Shown: positions 5,621 to 10,501 of the stretch, piece by piece
How positions within the stretch are numbered: position 1 is the stretch's first letter
How the letters are laid out: each line of letters begins with the position of its first letter
DNA from: CAZAKZ01 sp964485695
Lineage (GTDB): Bacteria > Planctomycetota > JAFGQW01
Direction: 5' to 3'
Assembly (NCBI GenBank): GCA_964485695.1
Contig: CAZAKZ010000174.1
Location: 1-10,501 of the forward strand
DNA: 10,501 nt
Notes under the pieces: model-generated
What the model saw: only the letters and a program-made list of their open reading frames with translations
Told to the model about the DNA's origin: nothing
Databases searched by the model: none
Translations under genes and position numbers: made by a program

Positions 5621-8292
5621 GGATGCCGGGGAAACCGTTGCCGGAATTCCACTCGCCGGGCCTCCGCCTCCTCGGACCGGCCCAGGTTCCGCAGGGCCAC
5701 GACCCAGCCGCCGGCAGCGTTGACCAGGAGCGGATCCAGCTTCAGGGCGCGCTGAAAGCACTTCAGTGCATCCTCGAACCGCCGCCGGTCGCCCAGGAAT
5801 CGTGCTGCCTGGTCATGGATGAACCCGAGGTCGTTCCACGCCTGGCCGCTGTTGCCGGCCGTAGCTCCGAGCTTCCCGGCGATGGAAGCCAGGACCCGCC
5901 CGAGAAGGCCGCGCCAGGCAGCCCCCCGACCCGCGCCCTCGTAGGCTCTGGCGGCAAGCTGGAGGGCGACTTCGTGCCAGAATTTCTTCCCGGCCCGGAC
6001 GCAGGCCGACGCCGACGCGTCCACCACGCGGAGGGCTTCCTCTTCCCGGCCCTCCCGCCGCAGAAGGGTGGCCAGGGGGAGGGCGGCAATCGTGAGGTGG
6101 GGGGACATCTCGAGGGCCCGGCGATATTGGTGCTTGGCCTTATCCCGCTCCGCCGGATCACGGGACCGCTCATAAGCGAGGCGCTCCACCTCCCCCCGCA
6201 GGAAATAGAGGTGAGGCCGGTCCGGCCAGCGCTCGAGCAGCTTGTCGTAGTAGTCCCGGCCGAAGGTTACGGTGTCCTTGTAGAGGGCCTCCATTCCCTT
6301 CATGTCTTCCGCCGTGGTGGGCATCTTCTCCGCATCCACGGGCGGAAGCGCCGCGACTGCGATGCGGAGGATCTCGAGGGTCTGGACGGGGCGCGGATCG
6401 TCACTCACCTCGCGGCAATTCCTGGCAATGATCTGGTAGGACCGAGCCAGGAGGGAGCACGCTCGATCCGTGCGCATCCCCTTCTCGAAATAGAATCCCC
6501 AGGCGGCCACCACGTTCTTCAAGAAGTTGATGCGTTCCAGCGCCAGTTCGTTATTCGGATCCTGTTCGAGCACCCGCATGTACGCCCCGTAGCCTTCGCC
6601 AGCCAGCTGGGTGTTCTTCTTGAGCGCCGCCACGACCGTGGCCACGAATCCGAAGTTGTTCGCGCTGGGAAGAAGGTCGGGGTATTGGAGCATGCCATTG
6701 CGGTAATAGTTCACCGCCCTGTCGATATCCCCCTCCATGAGATAGCACCGCCCGAGGTGCTGGTACGCAAAGGGGTCCACGCCGCGCATTATTTTCTGCC
6801 GGCTGTAGAGCTCCTCCTGGAGGCGAAGGCATTCGAAGAGCTCGGATTTCGCCTCCTCGATCCGGAAGACACCGAGGAGTTCCAGCCCCAGGTTGCTGTG
6901 CATACGGACGCTTTGGGGAGCCGTCTTGACGGCCGCGGTGTAGAGCTCGAGGTTGTTCCTCCAGTCGAGTCCCCGCACGGCCGTGGCTGCACCACAGGCG
7001 AGGATCAGCAGCCCCGCCACGCATCCCGCCACCGCGCGCCCGGCCCGGCCCCGGCGCTCTCCCGCCTTCCACAGGACCCAGCCGACACCCAGGAGGAGAA
7101 ACAAAGAGGGGATGTAGAGAAACCGCTCCGACACCGGGAAATCGACATCCTCGCTGAACCGCAGGAGCAGGGTGCCCTTGACGATGGAACTCAGCGGAGC
7201 CAGGGACAGGTAGAAACCCAGGGCCGAGAACGCCGCCACGGACGCCCTGAACCGCCACGTGAGCCCGATCGCCGCGCCGGCCACGGCCAGGTGCAGGCAG
7301 AGGAACAGGATCCCCGTGCCCAAGGCCGCGAACGGAAGGATGGGATAGATGTCCAGGGGACAGGGCCACAGGACCTTGCCCATGTACCAGGCGCCAGCTA
7401 CGAAGAAGGAGGCGATGCGGGTGATGTGGTCCACGTCCTTCCAGTTGTCCATGGGCGTTCCCGAACCGGACAGCATGTCCTTCAGCAGGAAGTACGGGAC
7501 GATCACCAGGAAGAAGGGGAGCACCTGCACCAGCCTGATTCCCATGGAGGGGCGGAGCCTACCCCGGTGCCCGGTCCGGCCGTACAACTGATTGAGGACT
7601 TCGTAGAGGATGAGGAGGAAACCCAGGCTCGCGACCATCTCCTTGGCGAACACCCCGACCAGGAGAAGGCCCACGCTGATCCAGTACGCAAGCCGGCTTC
7701 CCCTGCGACGAAATCGGAGGTAGGCCCAGAAGGCCGCCAGAAAAAATGTGGCGGCGATGACGTCCGTGCGGCCGGCAATCCAGCTCACGCTCTCGGTATG
7801 GATGGGATGCACTGCGAAGAGGGCGGCGACCAGGGCGCCCGCCACCCGATTCCGGAGGAGCGCGCGGGCCAGAAGGAACACCAGTAGAACGTTCAGGGCG
7901 TGAAACAGGAGGTTGGTCACGTGGAATCCGACCGGGTTGAGGTGAACCCACGTGACGCGGCCCGTGGCGTCCTTCTCGGCCACGCCCCACACCAGGGCGT
8001 CCAGGATGTAGGTCGCCGCGATGACAGGACGCCAGTAGTTGATCTTCGCGAGTCCGGAGGTGTTCTCGGACTCGTTTCCGATCTGGGCGAAATCGGCGGT
8101 CAGCATGGACCCGACACGCCCCAGGGGGCCGCCCCGGTCGTCCCGGATCCCGGCCATGCACTTCTGCAGCACCGCGTTGTTGAAGATGAGATCCTGGTCG
8201 TCGTAGACGAAATCGCCGCCCAGCGACGTCCAGTAGGACGCGAGGACCAGGATCATCAACGCGGCCAGGATCCACTCGATCCGGAGCTTCAA
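5608..8292 (-). CDS. TMTC-like polytopic membrane protein with C-terminal TPR region
   Basis: This 894-residue protein has an N-terminal membrane helix (about 5-23) followed by an outside loop with the GT-C style acidic motif FVYDDQDLIF (28-37). NYWRPV (85-90) comes next, and then about ten hydrophobic segments to residue 438. Family marks include HLNPVGFHVTNLLFHALN (117-134), ALFAVHPIHTESVSWIAGRTDV (157-178) and SERFLYIPSLFLLLG (388-402). Together these are typical of TMTC-like (transmembrane and TPR) proteins, whose animal members act in O-mannosylation. Residues from about 446 to 880 are soluble and contain TPR-like pairs, for example SNLGLELLGVFRIEEAKSE (466-484) and ALKCFQRALKLDPLLVNA (842-859). 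The bacterial role is unproven; transfer of a lipid-linked sugar or an envelope scaffold are both possible. The start is TTG at 8292 with AAAGGAAG (8299-8306) 6 nt upstream. It lies divergent from the MtfA-TPR gene and 50 bp ahead of the flavoprotein. Confidence 0.82.
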   Translation of the reverse strand: MKLRIEWILAALMILVLASYWTSLGGDFVYDDQDLIFNNAVLQKCMAGIRDDRGGPLGRVGSMLTADFAQIGNESENTSGLAKINYWRPVIAATYILDALVWGVAEKDATGRVTWVHLNPVGFHVTNLLFHALNVLLVFLLARALLRNRVAGALVAALFAVHPIHTESVSWIAGRTDVIAATFFLAAFWAYLRFRRRGSRLAYWISVGLLLVGVFAKEMVASLGFLLILYEVLNQLYGRTGHRGRLRPSMGIRLVQVLPFFLVIVPYFLLKDMLSGSGTPMDNWKDVDHITRIASFFVAGAWYMGKVLWPCPLDIYPILPFAALGTGILFLCLHLAVAGAAIGLTWRFRASVAAFSALGFYLSLAPLSSIVKGTLLLRFSEDVDFPVSERFLYIPSLFLLLGVGWVLWKAGERRGRAGRAVAGCVAGLLILACGAATAVRGLDWRNNLELYTAAVKTAPQSVRMHSNLGLELLGVFRIEEAKSELFECLRLQEELYSRQKIMRGVDPFAYQHLGRCYLMEGDIDRAVNYYRNGMLQYPDLLPSANNFGFVATVVAALKKNTQLAGEGYGAYMRVLEQDPNNELALERINFLKNVVAAWGFYFEKGMRTDRACSLLARSYQIIARNCREVSDDPRPVQTLEILRIAVAALPPVDAEKMPTTAEDMKGMEALYKDTVTFGRDYYDKLLERWPDRPHLYFLRGEVERLAYERSRDPAERDKAKHQYRRALEMSPHLTIAALPLATLLRREGREEEALRVVDASASACVRAGKKFWHEVALQLAARAYEGAGRGAAWRGLLGRVLASIAGKLGATAGNSGQAWNDLGFIHDQAARFLGDRRRFEDALKCFQRALKLDPLLVNAAGGWVVALRNLGRSEEAEARRVEFRQRFPRHPFFK

Positions 8293-8336
8293 CGACTACT
8301 TCCTTTCTCGAAACCGGAAGTGTATCACGAAATCCA

Positions 8337-8390
8337 GAGACAGATACCTTTATGGACACGTTGAAATGTGGAAAATATGGAGTCTGTCCC
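8337..8390. repeat. Imperfect inverted repeat in the divergent intergenic region
   Basis: GAGACAGATACC (8337-8348) and GGAGTCTGTCCC (8379-8390) are imperfect inverted repeats that pair at 9 of 12 positions across a 30-bp AT-richer spacer. The element occupies about half of the 115-bp gap between the two divergent genes. It could be an operator for one or both genes, or a decayed end of a REP-like or small insertion element. The GGGACAGACTCC-type string resembles sequences I associate with such elements, but I cannot search here. No strong sigma-70 promoter was seen in this gap on either strand. Confidence 0.4.
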
Positions 8391-8407
8391 TTCAGTGAAG
8401 AATACTC

Positions 8408-9778
8408 TTGATCTTTTCCTGGCTGAAAAAGAGGCGGCGGAAAAAGCTCCTGGCCGCTCGGTTTCCCCCGGCGTGGCTGGACGTTCTGCGGAAAAACGTC
8501 CGCCACTACGCCTACCTTTCGTCCGGGGATCAAGCAAAGCTCCGCGGGGCTGCCGTTATCATCGCCGCCGAGAAGGAGTGGGTCGGCTGCAACGGCCTGG
8601 AGATCACCGACGAGGTCAAGATCACCATCGCGGCCCAAGCCGGCCTGCTGCTCCTGGGCGGCCCGGGTAGATACTACTTCGATGAGGTGCTGAGCATCCT
8701 CGTGTATCCCGATGCCTTCCGGGGCGAGGCGACCACGGACGCGACCTTCGGGGAGGCGTGGCCGCAGGGGCCCGTGATCCTGTCCTGGGAGCACGTCCTC
8801 CACGGCGGAAAGGACCCGCGCGACGGCCTGAACGTGGTGCTGCACGAGTTCGCCCACAAGCTCGACGGCCTGGAGGGCGGGATGCACGGCACACCGCCCC
8901 TCGGCACCCGGCGGCAATACCGGCGCTGGCGAGAGGTGGCCGAAAGGGAATACCTTCGCCTGGTCAACCGCACCGATCGGGGGGAGATCACGCTGCTGAA
9001 CGACTACGGCGCCTCGAACCGGGCCGAGTTCTTCGCCGTGGCCACGGAATGCTTCTTCGAACAGCCCGTAGAGATGAAGCACCAGCATCCAGACCTCTAC
9101 GACATCTTCGCGGACTTCTATCACCAGGACCCGGCCACCTGGTTCCCCGGCCGGAAAGAACTGACGGCGCCACCGGAAGAGGATGCCGGCGATCCCTACG
9201 AAGTGAAGGACCGAGAGGTGGACGTGTTTGCCGATTCCCACGACTCCGCGGACACCTGTTTCACCCGGGGGCTCGTGTTCTTCAGTAACGGAGAGTTCGT
9301 GAACGCCCTGGCCGAGTTCGACCGGGCCATCCACCTCGAGCCCGAGGACGGGGAGATCCACCTGCACCGGGGCATGGCCCACCTTGAACTGAAGCACTAC
9401 GACCGGGCCGTCAGCGACTGCACCCGAACCCTCGACCTGTCACCCGATTCCCTGGAGCCCCACCGCACCCGGGCCCTCGCCTACGACGCCCTGGAGAAGT
9501 ATGACCTGGCCATCCAGGACTGGAGTCACCTGATCCGGAACGATCCGGATGACGCGGAGGCCTGTTATTACCGCGGGCTGGCCCACGCGGACCTGGAGAA
9601 TCTCGAGGAGGCCGTGTCTGATTTCACCGAGGCGATCCGGAATGAGCCCGGCTGGGCCGAGCCCTACCTGGAGCGAAGCCGGGCATTCGAGCGACTGGTT
9701 CAGATCCGGAAAGCCCGGGCCGACCTGGAGGAGGCGATGCGCAGGGATCCGGATCTGGCACCGGGTCCCGAGAATTGA
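8408..9778 (+). CDS. MtfA-type M90 zinc metallopeptidase fused to five C-terminal TPRs
   Basis: This is a 456-residue protein. Residues 1 to about 255 match the MtfA/M90 peptidase family: a basic start (IFSWLKKRRRKKLL), GLEITDEVKITIAAQAGLLLLG (63-84), zinc motif HEFAH (146-150), and YGASNRAEFFAVATECFF with third ligand E207 (equivalent to E212 of E. coli MtfA). All catalytic residues are present, so it should be an active cytoplasmic peptidase. E. coli MtfA ends near here. This protein continues through a DE-rich linker into five consecutive, gap-free 34-residue TPRs at 283-316, 317-350, 351-384, 385-418 and 419-452. In E. coli, MtfA binds the repressor Mlc and so affects the glucose PTS; no Mlc is visible here. 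The start is TTG at 8408, the only in-frame start after the upstream TGA, with a weak GAAG ribosome-binding site. The family N-terminus supports it. Its 3' end overlaps the opposing YidD frame. Confidence 0.9.
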   Translation: MIFSWLKKRRRKKLLAARFPPAWLDVLRKNVRHYAYLSSGDQAKLRGAAVIIAAEKEWVGCNGLEITDEVKITIAAQAGLLLLGGPGRYYFDEVLSILVYPDAFRGEATTDATFGEAWPQGPVILSWEHVLHGGKDPRDGLNVVLHEFAHKLDGLEGGMHGTPPLGTRRQYRRWREVAEREYLRLVNRTDRGEITLLNDYGASNRAEFFAVATECFFEQPVEMKHQHPDLYDIFADFYHQDPATWFPGRKELTAPPEEDAGDPYEVKDREVDVFADSHDSADTCFTRGLVFFSNGEFVNALAEFDRAIHLEPEDGEIHLHRGMAHLELKHYDRAVSDCTRTLDLSPDSLEPHRTRALAYDALEKYDLAIQDWSHLIRNDPDDAEACYYRGLAHADLENLEEAVSDFTEAIRNEPGWAEPYLERSRAFERLVQIRKARADLEEAMRRDPDLAPGPEN

Positions 9779-10082
9779 GGGGCGTCGCCTCGGTGCAACG
9801 ACAGAGCCGATTCACGGTCAGGACCAGGCCGTGCCGGATGCCGTGAACCCGGACCGCCTCCATCGAGTAGTCCGAGCAGCTCGGGTAAAACCGGCAGCGA
9901 ACGTATTTCTCGAGGCGGTCCCCCCGCACCTTCTGGTAGACCTCCACGGCACCGGTGTAGAGTCTCCCGGTCATCTGGCTTGCCGGAGTCCGGAACGAAT
10001 CCAGGACACCGAGCAGCGTGACGAGGCCCAGGAGGCCGAGCCAGGTCTCCGGGCGCCTTATTCGTGACCGCAGTGCGGGCAT
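9624..10082 (-). CDS. yidD: YidD-family membrane protein insertion efficiency factor, with N-terminal TM helix and unusual tail
   Basis: The frame is 152 residues from ATG (10082). It has a hydrophobic helix (WLGLLGLVTLLGVL, 14-27) and then the YidD core. The core comprises LYTGAVEVYQ (41-50), the signature CRFYPSCSDYSMEAVRVHG (63-81), GLVLTVNRLCRC (85-96) and the closing DPVP (106-109). YidD proteins sit at the inner membrane near YidC and aid membrane-protein insertion. The core ends at about position 9756. The frame then continues for 43 Pro/Gly/Arg-rich residues that are antisense to the TPR end of the MtfA gene and unlike any YidD, so this tail may be a by-product of a lost stop codon. 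The start overlaps the end of the zinc-ribbon gene by 25 nt, with no good ribosome-binding site, suggesting translational coupling. It is not in the usual rpmH-rnpA-yidD-yidC cluster, so it may be a second, specialised copy. Confidence 0.75.
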   Translation of the reverse strand: MPALRSRIRRPETWLGLLGLVTLLGVLDSFRTPASQMTGRLYTGAVEVYQKVRGDRLEKYVRCRFYPSCSDYSMEAVRVHGIRHGLVLTVNRLCRCTEATPLNSRDPVPDPDPCASPPPGRPGLSGSEPVARMPGFAPGRARPSRAHSGSPR

Positions 10083-10432
10083 TGCTTGCTGACATCCAGG
10101 CGCTTGTTCCGGCAGTTCGGGCAGATGACGAGGGCGCCCTTGGGCCGCGCCAGCAACCATATGATGAGGCCGATGATTCCGAGGAAGAACTGGACGATGA
10201 CCCAGAGGGCAGCACTTTCTCCCCGGGCCTTGGCGTCCTTGGCGACCCAGACCATGAGAATGATGGCCAGGACCAGGTGTGCGAGTATGATGAAGAGAAA
10301 TATGACCCCACACGCGGCAAACCCGGCGGCGGAATCCTGTGTGAGTTCGTTCAGTCTTTCCCGGTTTTTCTGGAGTTCTTCCTGGTTTTTATCATAGTCC
10401 TGCGAGTCCTGCGCTACGGCCAGGGGTACCAT
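10058..10432 (-). CDS. Two-TM zinc-ribbon membrane protein, 5' end uncertain
   Basis: The open frame is 124 residues. It begins with what looks like the end of a signal peptide (MVPLAVA, predicted cut before QDSQ). A charged coiled-coil-like stretch follows (about 9-34), then two membrane helices (about 37-63 and 75-95) and a C-terminal zinc ribbon with CPNC (104-107) and CPHC (118-121). No enzyme motif is visible. A role as a membrane adaptor or envelope protein is all that can be inferred. The ATG at 10432 has no ribosome-binding site and cuts the signal peptide short. The frame reads upstream through Leu-Phe-Leu-Val-Leu to an in-frame TAG at 10448-10450, so the true N-terminus is probably disrupted or mis-sequenced. 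The yidD start overlaps its last 25 nt, so the two are likely co-transcribed. Confidence 0.65.
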   Translation of the reverse strand: MVPLAVAQDSQDYDKNQEELQKNRERLNELTQDSAAGFAACGVIFLFIILAHLVLAIILMVWVAKDAKARGESAALWVIVQFFLGIIGLIIWLLARPKGALVICPNCRNKRLDVSKQCPHCGHE

Positions 10433-10501
10433 CAGAACGAGAAAAAGCTATCGCGGCAAAATTCGATTGGATTGGGGATCATCCCTCCCCTCGTTACGCT
10501 C
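10433..10501. other. Upstream edge of the zinc-ribbon gene with short inverted repeat
   Basis: This 69-bp edge should hold the leader and start of the zinc-ribbon gene. It contains GGGGATCATCCC (10475-10486), a short self-complementary stretch, next to the direct repeat GATTGGATTGG (10467-10477). No ribosome-binding site is at a sensible distance from the ATG. The window ends before any promoter can be judged. Confidence 0.3.

Noticed and set aside
5558..5761. N-terminal extension of the flavoprotein frame
   Set aside because: It overlaps the end of the upstream TPR gene, is Gly/Pro/Arg-rich with no homology pattern, and a strong ribosome-binding site sits right before TTG 5557.
5575..7887. 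A very long plus-strand open frame (about 770 codons) opposite the TMTC-like gene
   Set aside because: It is antisense to a gene with clear family motifs. Its translation is low-complexity, rich in Gly, Pro, His, Glu and Gln, with no recognisable domain. Such frames are common opposite GC-rich genes.
7559..9397. A 612-codon minus-strand open frame spanning the divergent intergenic region
   Set aside because: It is antisense to the MtfA-TPR gene and out of frame with the TMTC-like gene, crosses the gap between the two, and shows no domain signature.
1..10501. tRNA, rRNA, CRISPR array, intact insertion sequence or riboswitch
   Set aside because: I looked for repeat-spacer patterns, transposase motifs and tRNA-like cloverleaf signals by eye on both strands and saw none. 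The longest gene-free stretch is about 156 bp.

Overview
The window is a GC-rich bacterial chromosomal segment whose genes use TTG and GTG starts freely. All genes but one lie on the minus strand. A predicted short-chain fatty-acid transporter, a secretory signal-peptide remnant, a YidD homologue and a TMTC-type membrane protein with tetratricopeptide repeats (TPRs) fit a free-living Gram-negative or deep-branching lineage such as Acidobacteriota or a deltaproteobacterial relative. The sequence alone does not fix the taxon.

Layout from left to right. (1) 1-162, minus: the first 54 codons of an AtoE-like transporter that runs off the window. (2) 220-819, minus: a HigB/HigA toxin-antitoxin pair, visibly more AT-rich than its surroundings. 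It has a near-consensus sigma-70 promoter with a palindromic operator between -35 and -10, and the toxin mRNA should be leaderless or nearly so. (3) 976-5557, minus: a tight three-gene sugar-acid operon. In transcription order it holds a FAD_binding_2 (fumarate-reductase-like) flavoprotein, a short-chain dehydrogenase, and one polypeptide fusing a KDPG-aldolase domain to a 2-keto-3-deoxygluconate (KDG) kinase domain. (4) 5608-8292, minus: a large membrane protein with a TMTC-like GT-C half and a C-terminal TPR half. (5) 8408-9778, plus: an MtfA-type M90 metallopeptidase with five exact 34-residue TPRs at its C-terminus, divergent from gene 4. (6) 9624-10432, minus: a two-TM zinc-ribbon protein and an overlapping YidD-family protein. 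The YidD frame runs into the 3' end of the MtfA-TPR gene. The start of the zinc-ribbon gene looks damaged or mis-assembled.

How the genes fit together. The SDR and flavoprotein could carry out redox steps that turn a sugar acid or uronate derivative into KDG. The fused kinase/aldolase would then phosphorylate KDG and split KDPG into pyruvate and glyceraldehyde-3-phosphate, as in the lower Entner-Doudoroff route. The redox substrate is unknown, and no iron-sulfur partner of the flavoprotein is in view. The divergent TMTC-like and MtfA-TPR genes share a short intergenic region with an imperfect inverted repeat. The higBA cassette sits between the sugar-acid operon and the transporter as an apparently acquired module.

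The best candidates for something new are the aldolase-kinase fusion with its flavoprotein and SDR partners, and the MtfA-TPR fusion.
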